Shown piece after piece: positions 20,301 to 28,759 of a DNA stretch of 64,000 nucleotides. The stretch's first letter is position 1. Each line of letters starts with the position of its first letter. The translations under genes and the position numbers were made by a program. A model generated the notes under the pieces. It had not been told where the DNA came from. It saw only the letters and a program-made list of their open reading frames with translations, and made no database searches. This DNA is from Aporhodopirellula aestuarii (GTDB taxonomy: Bacteria; Planctomycetota; Planctomycetia; Pirellulales; Pirellulaceae). The stretch spans positions 447,628 to 511,627 of the forward strand of contig NZ_JAMQBK010000060.1 of NCBI RefSeq assembly GCF_023701485.1, given 5' to 3'.

Positions 20301-20810
20301 GTTAGTGACCTGCGTGAGCGACGAGCCGTCTGCGGTCATGATCCAAACGTTGTCGCCCGCTTTTTTGCTCTTGCCGACTCGGTCGCTCGTGAAGGCGATG
20401 TGTTTGCCGTCTGGACTGAAACGCGGTTGCATGTCCCACGCAACGGTCCGTGTCAAATTTTTGGGAAACCGTTTGCCGGTCGCAGCGGTACCGTCGGCTC
20501 CTTCAATCGGCATGACATAAAGGTCACCGAGCAAGTCGAAAACGATGGTTTGACCATCGGGGCTGACGTCAAGATTGATCCACGTTCCTGTTTCGCAATC
20601 GATCTTTTGTCGCTGAACCGGTCCCGGTTGTGACTCGATGTCCCAGGTCTCGGGTTTATCAGCGGCGTCAGCCTTGTCGGTTTCAACATGACGAGATTCC
20701 GCCGCCGACAATGAACTGGTCTTGAATGACAGGGTGGTTCCCAGCCCGCTCGAAAAAAGGGCCAGCAATGCAATGCAGATGCGGTGACGGAAGAGATTGG
20801 TAAGGGGCAT
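17385..20810 (-). CDS. exported TolB-propeller / amidohydrolase fusion protein
   Basis: 1141 aa. A hydrophobic N-terminus (ICIALLALFSSGLGTTLSF) suggests export. Residues ~60-690 are many PD40 / WD40-like TolB beta-propeller repeats, each with the SPDGxxI/LVF type motif (for example VSPDGQTIVFDLLGD, FSPDGKHIAFTSDR). From about 700 there is an imidazolonepropionase-type amidohydrolase: GGRIITMGDAGVIKDGVILI, metal-binding GFIDTHAHG near residue 763, and the closing LGSIEVGKLADLIVL. Such fusions are common in planctomycetes and proteobacteria and may act on peptides or cyclic amides outside the cytoplasm. All landmark metal residues seem present in the catalytic half. Substrate unknown. Confidence 0.92.
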   Translation of the reverse strand: MPLTNLFRHRICIALLALFSSGLGTTLSFKTSSLSAAESRHVETDKADAADKPETWDIESQPGPVQRQKIDCETGTWINLDVSPDGQTIVFDLLGDLYVMPIEGADGTAATGKRFPKNLTRTVAWDMQPRFSPDGKHIAFTSDRVGKSKKAGDNVWIMTADGSSLTQVTNETYRLLSSPTWSPDGRYLVARKHFTSRRSLGAGECHMYHRDAVAMNATEGTQLTKRPNDQKDVNEPAYSPDGRYLYYSQDVTPGQDFEYDKDAHKGIYAIKRLDLVQGDTETLIRGPGGACRPTPSPDGKTIAFVRRVGVKTGLHLFDIESGSIRVIYDELERDMQESWAIHGVYSGFDWTPDGRSIVIWAKGKIRRIDTETGNAEVIPFRIRDQRDVRKAVRHPIRVGEDEFDVKMLQSVRVSPDGTQVVYQALGHLYLKPLAGGPPVRLTEQTDHFEFSPSFSKDGQYIVYTTWNDQQLGTIRVASVDPERRENWIVSTKPGHYMYPSFSPDGRDIVYEKRGGGHLRSALWSREPGIYLTSVKDGTPKFLCEQGTDPQFDATGDRIFLIRKNGSKESDNVTLVSIDRSGNDLREHYKSDWATDFEVSPDGKSIALVERFHVFIAPFVNSPQPIQVGPNAKGIPVVKVSEEAGEFLHFSGDSQRLHWSLGPDLFTCEVAKAMQPPSPADGESDAKEDSSAVTTDHIGFRHPTAKPDTRRALVGGRIITMGDAGVIKDGVILIDQDRIVAVGPRKRVKIPEGYVTTNVEGQVILPGFIDTHAHGAQATFGITPQHNWIDYARLAFGVTTIHDPSNDTHSIFAASELAKAGLITAPRTFSTGKILYGATGAIKAEIDSIEDARFHLRRMKAVGAFTVKSYNQPRRDQRQQVVAAARELGMMVVPEGGSTFMHNMTMIVDGHTGIEHTLPVQTAYEDVMDLWRNTGVGYTPTLSVAYGGLSGERYWYQIDDLWLHTRLQTFIPPHVLNPRSRRREKAPEEDYNHMRVAEIARDVVNQGGLVQAGGHGQLPGICTHWEMWSFVQGGMTPMQALTCGTINGAKYLGLDRDLGSIEVGKLADLIVLRKNADPTKQIRDSEKISLVIAGGSVFQADRMNRYGDNAPRGDFYWQRDGGVSSESEYCNIVGCSCHRGRQ

Positions 20811-20927
20811 CGAGATTGGTTCGGTTGATGGTGCGAAAGCCAGTGACGTTGAGTGTTACGTTCCGCGTCACTGGAGGGCATTCACCCCACCGTTACCGTC
20901 CAAGCCGGAAGGTCTTGATTGAGTTTA

Positions 20928-20946
20928 TCCCGAGCAACGCTCGGGA
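20928..20946 (-). terminator. possible weak terminator hairpin
   Basis: TCCCGAG at 20928-20934 and CTCGGGA at 20940-20946 make a perfect 7-bp stem with a CAACG loop, starting 4 bases after the stop of the gene at 20951. On the minus strand it is followed by TAAACTCAATC, which is not a real U-tract, so termination would be weak or Rho-assisted; it may instead be a 3'-end stabilising hairpin. Confidence 0.4.
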
Positions 20947-20950
20947 CATT

Positions 20951-21892
20951 CTACTCACCAACTTGATTTAGCTTCATACCCATTTGAATATCTGTTTGCA
21001 TCTTTTGATTTTGTCCGGCGACATCGATGGACATGTTCGCAACGGTGTTGATGGAGACCTCCGAAGCGATCGGGAAGATGGACGATTCTTCGATCTTCGT
21101 GGTGCCTGAACCGCTGGACTTCAGCGAATCGAGTTTCAATGTGGTGCCGGCGGGCAACATCGGGTTTTGGATTTCTTGAGGGTCAGCGTTTTGGCTTACC
21201 GAAACAGACATTTCGAATCCGTCACCTGTCATGGATGTGATTTCATGCGTCGATGTTTGAGTGAGTTTCATTCCATTGGCTTCGAGGTTTTGAATGACGC
21301 GCCACTTGGCACCTTGACCGATTGCCTCGATCGGAAGCGGTGAGCTTAATCGGTTCATGGCATCCTTCATGCCTTCGAGCATTTGTTTGATTTGGGGGTT
21401 GAGTCCAGCGGGAATGTCGAGTTCACCTTGCTGGGTCAAGCCACGATTGGTGACAATTCCGCGGCCGGTTGCACCGATCATCGGTGCGAGCATCTTTTCC
21501 ATCGTCTCGGCAATGGGCGATGGATTGTTAGGATCATCGACCACTTTCATGTCCGTGTATTGGAACTCAAAGCGGATATTATCTTCGGCGGTAATATCGG
21601 TGACTTGAATTTCCATCGTCATCTTTTGCGGCGGGATTGCTTGGGAGGGCATGGGGGCGCCGCCGAGCGAAACTTTCTGCTGCATGTCGATGATCATTTC
21701 CGCGGTTTGCTTGTCTCCGACTTGAGGTGTGAAGCGGACGACGCGCCGGGGGGCGGACCCCGGTTCGATCAACTCGACCACGATTTCTGGGGCCTCGTCG
21801 GCGTCTTGGCCGCTTGCGGGTTGGGCAATAGCAAGAAGTGCGATGAGCACGCACAGGGTTGCTGGGGAAGAAAGACGCATCGCAAGTCTCAC
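20951..21892 (-). CDS. exported protein of unknown function (DUF6263-like)
   Basis: 313 aa with signal peptide (SPATLCVLIALLAIAQPASG, cleavage near residue 29). The mature part is beta-rich with paired statements typical of DUF6263-like lipoprotein families: RRVVRFTPQVGDKQTAEMII at the start, MTMEIQVTDI, a central region ATGRGIVTNRGLTQQGE, and WRVIQNLEANGMKLTQTSTHEI. Met-rich patches are noticeable. No catalytic motif seen. It stands alone between the amidohydrolase (downstream, same strand, 140 bases) and the divergent PI-PLC-like gene. Two ATGs at 21892 and 21880 are both possible. Confidence 0.75.
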   Translation of the reverse strand: MRLAMRLSSPATLCVLIALLAIAQPASGQDADEAPEIVVELIEPGSAPRRVVRFTPQVGDKQTAEMIIDMQQKVSLGGAPMPSQAIPPQKMTMEIQVTDITAEDNIRFEFQYTDMKVVDDPNNPSPIAETMEKMLAPMIGATGRGIVTNRGLTQQGELDIPAGLNPQIKQMLEGMKDAMNRLSSPLPIEAIGQGAKWRVIQNLEANGMKLTQTSTHEITSMTGDGFEMSVSVSQNADPQEIQNPMLPAGTTLKLDSLKSSGSGTTKIEESSIFPIASEVSINTVANMSIDVAGQNQKMQTDIQMGMKLNQVGE

Positions 21893-22140
21893 AATGGGTT
21901 GTTAGCGGATCGCACGGCGGAAATCGCCGTGACTGCACAGAATATATCAGGAGTTGGAAGGCCATGCGTTCCCGAGATTGTGCGGCCGCACTTATCGTCG
22001 CTGCGAGACATGGGCGTGGCTTTCCGCTTGCGTGGGATCGCTTTGGCGAACAGAATCACACCGGTGTTCTTTTGGGGACGCCTGCCCGATTCATGCCAAA
22101 ATCCGTTCTAGGATCCATCACGTTGCCACTCCGAACGAAT

Positions 22141-23265
22141 ATGCGATCACAATATCCAGCCCGAAACCGAAACGGTGTTCGTGATCTGGTGATGGTCTTT
22201 ATTTGCGGCGTCGCCCAGGTGATCGCTGGGTACGCGAACGCGCAAGAGTTACGGTTGAATGAGATTCAGACCGTTGGAACGCATAACTCCTATCGGATAT
22301 CGCCTCCTCGTGAAATTCTCGGGTTGATCAAGATCACGTCTCCCGCCTCCGCAGAGGCTCTCGACTATTCGCATCGTCCGATTGCCGAGCAGCTTGGTGA
22401 TTTGAAGATGCGGCAGTTGGAACTCGACATTTACGCGGACCCCAAAGGCGGCCTGTATTCCAATCCGATTGGGCATGCATCGTTGCCAGACAACGACGAA
22501 TCAGCGAGGCTGCATCCCAATGCCGAGGGGGCGATGGATCTGCCCGGCATGAAGGTGTTGCATTCGCCGGGGTTTGATTACCGCAGTACCGTGCCGACGT
22601 TCGTGGCTGCACTCAAGCAGATCCACAATTGGTCGCAACGTCACCCGACGCACGTGCCAATTCTGGTGCTGGTGGAGTTGAAGGACTCGGTGGTCGGACC
22701 GGCATTGGTAAAACCCGTGCCATATGATGAGAAATTGTTGGATGATGTTGACGTGGAAATTCGTAGCGTTTTCGAAGATGGCGATTTGATTTTGCCGGAT
22801 CAAATTCGAGGTACACACCAAACGCTCCGTGACGCGGTTATCGACGAGGGGTGGCCGCGTCTTGATGAGTGCCGAGGTCGTGTGTGGTTCGCATTGGACA
22901 ACGAGGGGCAGCTGCGAGAACGTTATCTCGCGGGGCATCCGTCGTTGCGCGGTCGTGTCATGTTCGTTTCCGTTGACCCCAACCATGAAGCGGCGGCGTT
23001 TCGTAAACTCAACGACCCGATTCGAAACTTTGCTGAGATCCGAGATGCGGTGCGTCGCGGTTTGATCGTTCGCACCCGCGCTGATGTGGAGACGCGTCAG
23101 GCCCGCAGCGGTGACACGCGGCGCCGCGAACGAGCGTTTGAGAGTGGTGCCCAGTACATCAGCACCGACTATCCGGTCGCCGATCCGAGACTCACCGATT
23201 ATCGCGTGGCGTTACCCGGTGAGGTGGAATACCGTGTCAATCCGGTAACGTCGCGGCGCGATTGA
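22141..23265 (+). CDS. Ca2+-dependent phosphoinositide phospholipase C-like protein
   Basis: 374 aa from the ATG at 22141; the frame is open 94 codons further upstream but that part is Arg/Gly-rich and crosses the divergent gene's start. A hydrophobic signal LVMVFICGVAQVIAGYANA precedes the family opening NEIQTVGTHNSYR, which carries the first catalytic His; the second His is in VLHSPGFDYRST. MRQLELDIYADPKGG supplies the expected Glu/Asp metal ligands. The closing GAQYISTDYPVADPR also matches the PF16670-type family. Substrate may be phosphoinositide-like or another phosphodiester; bacterial members are uncharacterised in most cases. Confidence 0.88.
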   Translation: MRSQYPARNRNGVRDLVMVFICGVAQVIAGYANAQELRLNEIQTVGTHNSYRISPPREILGLIKITSPASAEALDYSHRPIAEQLGDLKMRQLELDIYADPKGGLYSNPIGHASLPDNDESARLHPNAEGAMDLPGMKVLHSPGFDYRSTVPTFVAALKQIHNWSQRHPTHVPILVLVELKDSVVGPALVKPVPYDEKLLDDVDVEIRSVFEDGDLILPDQIRGTHQTLRDAVIDEGWPRLDECRGRVWFALDNEGQLRERYLAGHPSLRGRVMFVSVDPNHEAAAFRKLNDPIRNFAEIRDAVRRGLIVRTRADVETRQARSGDTRRRERAFESGAQYISTDYPVADPRLTDYRVALPGEVEYRVNPVTSRRD

Positions 23266-23298
23266 GTTTTTGGAATCGACGCCTGAGTCGTTGAAGAC

Positions 23299-25950
23299 TT
23301 ACCAGGGGGATTCCAACCAAGAGCGAATTTCCAACTCGCCGCTTGGTCCCATTCGAACGCGGATCGCACCTTCTTTGGACGTAACCTGCACGCCGCCCCC
23401 GGCAGCGGAAAGCATCTCTGTCACGGCAATTTTGGCGGCTCGCTTTCCTCCGCTGACGACGGTTTCGCGGGGACGGGCCCATTGCAGGACGGCGTCCGCG
23501 TCCATTCGCAAACTGCCGTGATGCGGCGCCATCATGACACCACCAGGAGGCGGCCGCGGAGTGGAGATCAACACTGAAGTGCCCGGCGGTTCGAGGTCGC
23601 CGGGTAGTAATAAACATCGTCCACCATGGTCAATGCGCAGCACCAACGAGTTGGCGTTGTCGTTGGCATCGAGCAATTGCGAAGGCGGATGCAGGACACT
23701 CACATCGCGTAGCCAACCGTTCGACGCAGCGGAATCGAAGACGCTCTCAGGCGATTGATCGCGGTCGATTTCATAGACGGGGATTTTGTACTCAGCGATC
23801 ACGCGTCGCGTCCGTTCAAGCATCGCTCCCTCACCAGACAGCATGCCCGGTGGTGTGATGATGCAACCGATTGAAAAACGTTTGGTTAATCCCGGCAACG
23901 CGTTGAAGTGATCGGCGTCGGCGTGCGAAATTGCGATCCCGCGAATCTTAGTCACGCCCATCGACCACAACACGTCATCAATCTTTTGGCTGCTCTGGTT
24001 GAGGTTCCCCATCCATCCACAGTCATACAACCAAACGTCATCTGGGTTGGGACGCAGAATCGTTGCAGTCCCGTGTCCGACATCCACAAACGTCGTTTCA
24101 TAAGTTCCCGGGGGAACTGAGCTCGGCGTGGTTGCTGACCACCATGCGGCGACAAACCAAATCAGCGACCAAACCCCGATCGGTAGCCGACGATGGCCGC
24201 CGGATCGAAACGCAATGATCGCCAGGAGGACCACGTAGTAACTCATCACCCATGCCGCCGACGGGTTCGGTAACCAAGCGTGTCCTCCAGGTGTGGCACT
24301 CGCGGTGTTGATGACAAACTGCATCACGCCGAGGATTTGCGAACAGATCCAACCGGGGATGGTTGCCAGCGGCAAGAACACCCAACCGGCAATCACGGTA
24401 CCCACGCCTGCCGAGAGGGCAACGGCCATCAGCGGCGAGAGAACGACATTGACCAAGACGCTGATGGGCGAAACGACATGGAACTGTTGCCAAACGATCG
24501 GCAGGGTGATGACCGAAACACAGCCGCTGTACCAGAGCGCCGTGGCAAGGAATCGGCCGACGAAGTTGACCCGTTGTCGCCAGCGTCCGTACGACTGGCG
24601 GGCGAGTTCATCAAAATGATCCTCTAACGCGATCGCTTGACTGGCGGCGGTCTGCCCTTTCGCCCGCGGTCGCCCGCACGTGAGCAGCGTCGCGACGGCG
24701 AGAAACGACAATTGCATCCCCACGCCGAAGATCGCATTGGGCATCCACCATGCAAGCAGAATCGCGGCGAAAGAGAGCGAATTGATCGGATGGTAGGGGC
24801 GAGCCATCGCGGTCGACAAGACGACCGTGGCCAGCAAAATCGCGGCCCTCAACACCGGTGGACGCCCCCCCGTGATCGCGACATAAAACAATGTCACCAT
24901 TGCCAAAAACACCAATTGCCCGCGCAGCGGGAGACGGAGCAGTCCGCTGACAATCCGCGCAAGTACCAACAGGATCCCCAGGTGCAGACCGCTCACCGAG
25001 AGCAGGTGTGCCGTTCCCGTGACGAGCAAAGCTTCGGAAGTGGATCGGTCGAGCAGGTCGCGTTGTCCGAGCACCAGCGCCAACGCAAGGCCTTGTTGGT
25101 CGGGTGAAATTTGTTGCAGGATGGAATGCCGCGCCGATTTGGCCATGCTCGCGACCGTCCGCTGGCCGCGTTGCCAGAGAGAGAACCTTTCCGGTGCACC
25201 GGGGGCTTCGGCGTCACGGTCGCTTGATGAAAGGATGTTTTCCACCTGATCGATTTGGAAGACGCAGTGAAGGTTGCTGCGTTGGGCCCAATCTCGCATG
25301 TCGCGTTGGCCGGGATTGGTCGGTGACTGAATCAGCGAGATCTGTCCAAAGAGCTTGACCCGATCGCCAGGCAACAGGTCTGACCGATCGCCATCGACCC
25401 GTACCATCGCACGACCTGAAAACGCGACTTGGTCGAACCGAATGCGTAGGGACTCGATGCGGACCTGCAAGATGGTCTGGTATTCGGTTCTGCCGATCGC
25501 GGCGTTTTCCCAATCGCCGTTTGTCGCGATCGCATCTCGTCTCAACTGGGCGGGGCGATCGACGGTGCCCACCATGATCATCGGTTGTGCCGTTTCGTCG
25601 AGGACATCGAGAACGGTGGCGGATTCGTAGTCAGTGACGCTGCGGGCATGTCGCAGCGCGAACAGACTCAGCACTAACAGGCATACGAAAACGACTCGGA
25701 GGCCGCTCGTTCCGAATCGCGGCCACTTCAGGCAGCCGAGCATGCCGATCGCCGAAGCGATCATGAGTCCCACCCATGTCCATGCGGACCATGATGTCCA
25801 GCGATCGAGGGTGACGCCGGTCCAAGCAAACCCCGCCAGCACCGTCAGCGGCTGACGCCATGCGAACGAATCGAGCCTGGCCTTGAGGTGTAGGGAATCA
25901 ATGCGGCGTAAAATGGTGCGCAGGATCATGACAATCGTTACAGGCCGCAA
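23299..25950 (-). CDS. comEC: ComEC/Rec2-family DNA uptake channel
   Basis: 883 aa inner-membrane protein predicted to carry single-stranded DNA across the membrane during transformation. Order: N-terminal helices and DUF4131 with an OB-like segment (about 90-240), the competence core with GTAHLLSVSGLHLGILLVLAR (about 310-335) and many helices to about 590, then a metallo-beta-lactamase domain from about 615 (TTFVDVGHGTATIL), with the metal motif SHADADHFNAL near 680, LLLPGDLEPPG and MMAPHHGS near the end. All three parts are complete. Start at 25950 or the ATG at 25929. The HxxxDH metal motif reads SHADADH in place of the usual SHPHADH, so one ligand position differs. Confidence 0.92.
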   Translation of the reverse strand: MRPVTIVMILRTILRRIDSLHLKARLDSFAWRQPLTVLAGFAWTGVTLDRWTSWSAWTWVGLMIASAIGMLGCLKWPRFGTSGLRVVFVCLLVLSLFALRHARSVTDYESATVLDVLDETAQPMIMVGTVDRPAQLRRDAIATNGDWENAAIGRTEYQTILQVRIESLRIRFDQVAFSGRAMVRVDGDRSDLLPGDRVKLFGQISLIQSPTNPGQRDMRDWAQRSNLHCVFQIDQVENILSSSDRDAEAPGAPERFSLWQRGQRTVASMAKSARHSILQQISPDQQGLALALVLGQRDLLDRSTSEALLVTGTAHLLSVSGLHLGILLVLARIVSGLLRLPLRGQLVFLAMVTLFYVAITGGRPPVLRAAILLATVVLSTAMARPYHPINSLSFAAILLAWWMPNAIFGVGMQLSFLAVATLLTCGRPRAKGQTAASQAIALEDHFDELARQSYGRWRQRVNFVGRFLATALWYSGCVSVITLPIVWQQFHVVSPISVLVNVVLSPLMAVALSAGVGTVIAGWVFLPLATIPGWICSQILGVMQFVINTASATPGGHAWLPNPSAAWVMSYYVVLLAIIAFRSGGHRRLPIGVWSLIWFVAAWWSATTPSSVPPGTYETTFVDVGHGTATILRPNPDDVWLYDCGWMGNLNQSSQKIDDVLWSMGVTKIRGIAISHADADHFNALPGLTKRFSIGCIITPPGMLSGEGAMLERTRRVIAEYKIPVYEIDRDQSPESVFDSAASNGWLRDVSVLHPPSQLLDANDNANSLVLRIDHGGRCLLLPGDLEPPGTSVLISTPRPPPGGVMMAPHHGSLRMDADAVLQWARPRETVVSGGKRAAKIAVTEMLSAAGGGVQVTSKEGAIRVRMGPSGELEIRSWLESPW

Positions 25951-26098
25951 GGTCGCAGGCCAGCTTTCCTTTTGATGCCGTTAAAGTCTACCTACAACGC
26001 GTCATGCGCACTGCCTCCGTGCTACCTATTGATGACCCAGGAGTTTCGATCCGCTTAATCGACTCTCTCAGCACCACCTTTTCGCACGAGGACCCGAG

Positions 26099-26503
26099 AT
26101 GTCAGTTTCTACCCCTGCCACTTCTACCAATTCGATCTCCGCCGGCGCCGCAACGATTACGTTGGATCGTCGACGAAAAGAACGTCGTGATGAAAAGGCA
26201 GCCGAAACCGCCGCAGTCGCGAGTCCACGTCGCAAACAACAGCGTCGTCGTCACATCGATCCTACCACTTGTGAGCGTGACTATTCGGATCATGAAGTCG
26301 AATTCATGAAGGCGATGGACGAATACAAGCAAAGCTCCGGACGCATGTTCCCAACGTGCAGCGAAGTTCTCGAAGTCATCCGGTCGCTCGGATACGTGCA
26401 GTTGTCCGACGAGCAGTTCGCACAACTCGGCCTGGACGACGAAGTCGCCGAAGAAGCAGCCGTGATGAGCGACGAAGAAGCCGACGACTTCATCGAAGCC
26501 TAA
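26099..26503 (+). CDS. small conserved-looking protein with basic N-half and acidic tail
   Basis: 134 aa, cytoplasmic. Residues ~24-65 are very rich in Arg/Lys ([21 protein letters not shown]); the C-terminal half is folded-looking ([33 protein letters not shown]) and the tail is strongly acidic. This helical segment looks like one seen in many small planctomycete proteins, but I recall this only loosely. GAGG lies about 8 bases before the ATG. The charge layout suggests nucleic-acid binding. Function unknown. It precedes panB on the same strand by 145 bases. Confidence 0.75.
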   Translation: MSVSTPATSTNSISAGAATITLDRRRKERRDEKAAETAAVASPRRKQQRRRHIDPTTCERDYSDHEVEFMKAMDEYKQSSGRMFPTCSEVLEVIRSLGYVQLSDEQFAQLGLDDEVAEEAAVMSDEEADDFIEA

Positions 26504-26648
26504 CGTTTCGCGGCCATCGGCGTCTCAGGATCGTCGATCATCTCGAGAGCTGGGATGTTGTCCTGAGGCAAAAGGCCAGAGGGGTTTGAAAAACTTCTCA
26601 AACTGATGACACTGATCGGCTCGCCGAATCCTACGATCAAAGTTCATC

Positions 26649-27455
26649 ATGTCGACCGAAACGAATCCTCCCAAAAGAGTCACGACTCGCACTCTCCAAG
26701 CGATGCGAGATCGTGGCCAAGCGATCACGATGTTGACCGCATACGACTTCCCCACGGCCAAGTTGCTCGACGAGGCCGGAATTGACGTTTTGCTGGTCGG
26801 GGATTCACTCGCCATGGTCGTCCAAGGCCATGATACGACGTTGCCCGTGACAATGGATCAAATGATCTATCATGCCGAAATGGTTGGCCGGGCCTCTCAA
26901 CGGGCGATGGTTGTTGTCGATCTGCCGTTTCCCGAGGGGCAAATCGAAATCACGCGCAGCATCGAAGCGAGTGCCCGCGTTCTCAAAGAAACCCGCTGTC
27001 ATGCGGTCAAACTCGAGGGCGGTGCCGAGCAGGCAGGTCGGATCGAAGCGATTGTCACCGCGGGGGTCCCCGTCATGGCACACGTCGGTCTGCGACCGCA
27101 AAACATCCACGTCGATGGCGGGTACCGTTTGCAACGCGACACTGAGAAATTGGTCTCCGATGCCAAGGCGGCCGAAGAAGCCGGTGCGTTCGCGGTGTTG
27201 ATCGAATGCGTGCCGGCCTCGGTTGCCACCGCGATTACGGCGGCGGTGAAAGTGCCAACGATCGGAATCGGTGCCGGTCGCGACGTTTCCGGGCAAGTTC
27301 TCGTGACTCACGATATTGTCGGACTGACGTCGGGGTACACGCCCAAGTTCACGCGTCAGTTCGCCGATCTCGGCAAGGGTATGCGAGACGCTGCGAAAGA
27401 GTATCTCGAACAGGTCCGCAGTGGCGGGTTTCCGAGCGATCAGGAAAGTTTCTGA
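26649..27455 (+). CDS. panB: 3-methyl-2-oxobutanoate hydroxymethyltransferase
   Basis: 268 aa. First committed step of pantothenate synthesis: transfers a hydroxymethyl group from 5,10-methylene-THF to alpha-ketoisovalerate giving ketopantoate. Family motifs: MLTAYDFPTAKLLDEAGIDVLLVGDSLAMV with the metal-ligand Asp, the TLPVTMDQMIYHAEMV segment, VVVDLPFPEG, HVGLRPQNIHVDGGY, and IGIGAGRDVSGQVLVTHDIVGL. Length matches the family (about 260-280). Its stop overlaps the stop of the convergent PaaK-type gene by 16 bases. No panC or panD is nearby. Confidence 0.97.
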   Translation: MSTETNPPKRVTTRTLQAMRDRGQAITMLTAYDFPTAKLLDEAGIDVLLVGDSLAMVVQGHDTTLPVTMDQMIYHAEMVGRASQRAMVVVDLPFPEGQIEITRSIEASARVLKETRCHAVKLEGGAEQAGRIEAIVTAGVPVMAHVGLRPQNIHVDGGYRLQRDTEKLVSDAKAAEEAGAFAVLIECVPASVATAITAAVKVPTIGIGAGRDVSGQVLVTHDIVGLTSGYTPKFTRQFADLGKGMRDAAKEYLEQVRSGGFPSDQESF

Positions 27456-28759
27456 GGTCGTTGGTCCACCCAGCGCCGAGATTTGCCCTCACTCCGCGGC
27501 AGACTGCCGTATTCGACGAGCGAAACCGGAACGCGGAGCGTTAATCGTTCCCGCATCAGTTCTTCGAGTGCGGTCACGACCGCGGAAGATTGTTCAGCGT
27601 GTCCCTCGGAGGATTCGGGCGTCTTTTCGATTTCGATCCGGATCTGATCCATCTCGTCTTGCCGAGTCGCGATCATGCGAAATTCCGCCGAGGGGCTGAC
27701 TTCGCGAACGATCGCCTCGATGCTGCTCGGGAAAACATTCACACCCCGAATGACGAGCATGTCATCGGCACGGCCCAGCACGCCGCCGGGCAAGTGCACG
27801 AAGCGGCACGGTAAATCGTGATTCCAACGAGGTCGAACGATGTCGCCGGTGCGGTACCGGATGACAGGTCCGCCGTGTCGGCCCAAGTTGGTCATCACCA
27901 GTTCGCTGGTTTCACCTTCTTGGGCAGGACGGTGGGAACCGCTGGCTTCATCGAAGACAAGAAACTCGGCGATAAATTCGGATTCGGTGACATGCAAACC
28001 CGAGTCATCACTGCTGGCAAATCCCCACGCCCCCAGTTCGCTGGCGCCGGCGTGATCGACCACGCGAGCATGCCACTGAGATTCGATCGCCGCTCGCACG
28101 GCGGGGACGCTGCCTCCGGGTTCGCCCGCGACGATGATCCGAGTCACGCTGTTGCGGCTCAGGTCGACGCCATGTTCGGTCGCAACACTGGCGAGATGCA
28201 GCGCGTACGTGGGCGTGCAACAAAGCACCGTGCAGCGTTGCTGTTCGATCAATTTCAGCCGTGCGAGGCTGGACAGCCCGCCGCCGGGTACGACCAGGAC
28301 GCCGCGTTCGACCAAGGCATCGTTGGCTGACCAGAATCCGATGAAGGGGCCAAACGAGAACGCCATCATGGCGACGTCATCACACGTCACCTCCGCGGCA
28401 TCGAGTACGTATTGCCAGCAAACCAGCCACCACGCCCAATCGTCGGCGGTATCGAGCACCGGCATCGGCCAACCGCGAGAGCCGCTGGTTTGATGAAAGC
28501 GACGGTAGTGGTTCTTATCCAAATGAAACAGCAACGCCGGGTCACCAGGATGTTTCCCCAGCAGATCGCTCTTATTGAGCAACGGAAACGACGACAATTC
28601 GTCCAGTCTCGTCAGTGGCAATTCATGAGCGGCAAGTGATTTTGCGTATAGCGGATGGTTGCTCAACGAGGCCAAGAGGCGATTGAGTTTTTTCAACTGC
28701 AAGCGGCTCAAATCGTCGCGATTCATCTCGCGGCATTGGGGACGTGTCGTTGTGGGCAT
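27440..28759 (-). CDS. PaaK-type (phenylacetate-CoA ligase-like) AMP-forming ligase
   Basis: 439 aa from the ATG at 28759 (a longer frame to 28936 is inside the upstream gene). Adenylate-forming enzyme: phosphate loop HQTSGSRGWP, VIRYRTGDIVRPR with the adenine/ribose Asp, and the C-terminal GRADDMLVIRGVNVFPSSIE motif (hinge) are all present. Members activate aryl or other carboxylic acids with ATP and CoA. No Lys is obvious at the usual catalytic C-terminal position, although KSRRW at the end could serve. Its start overlaps the end of the upstream membrane protein gene by 37 bases, implying an operon; convergent overlap with panB. Substrate unknown. Confidence 0.87.
   Translation of the reverse strand: MPTTTRPQCREMNRDDLSRLQLKKLNRLLASLSNHPLYAKSLAAHELPLTRLDELSSFPLLNKSDLLGKHPGDPALLFHLDKNHYRRFHQTSGSRGWPMPVLDTADDWAWWLVCWQYVLDAAEVTCDDVAMMAFSFGPFIGFWSANDALVERGVLVVPGGGLSSLARLKLIEQQRCTVLCCTPTYALHLASVATEHGVDLSRNSVTRIIVAGEPGGSVPAVRAAIESQWHARVVDHAGASELGAWGFASSDDSGLHVTESEFIAEFLVFDEASGSHRPAQEGETSELVMTNLGRHGGPVIRYRTGDIVRPRWNHDLPCRFVHLPGGVLGRADDMLVIRGVNVFPSSIEAIVREVSPSAEFRMIATRQDEMDQIRIEIEKTPESSEGHAEQSSAVVTALEELMRERLTLRVPVSLVEYGSLPRSEGKSRRWVDQRPQKLS

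Noticed and set aside
22501-22986. 161-aa frame opposite the PI-PLC gene
   Set aside because: Antisense shadow; not supported by motif or signal.
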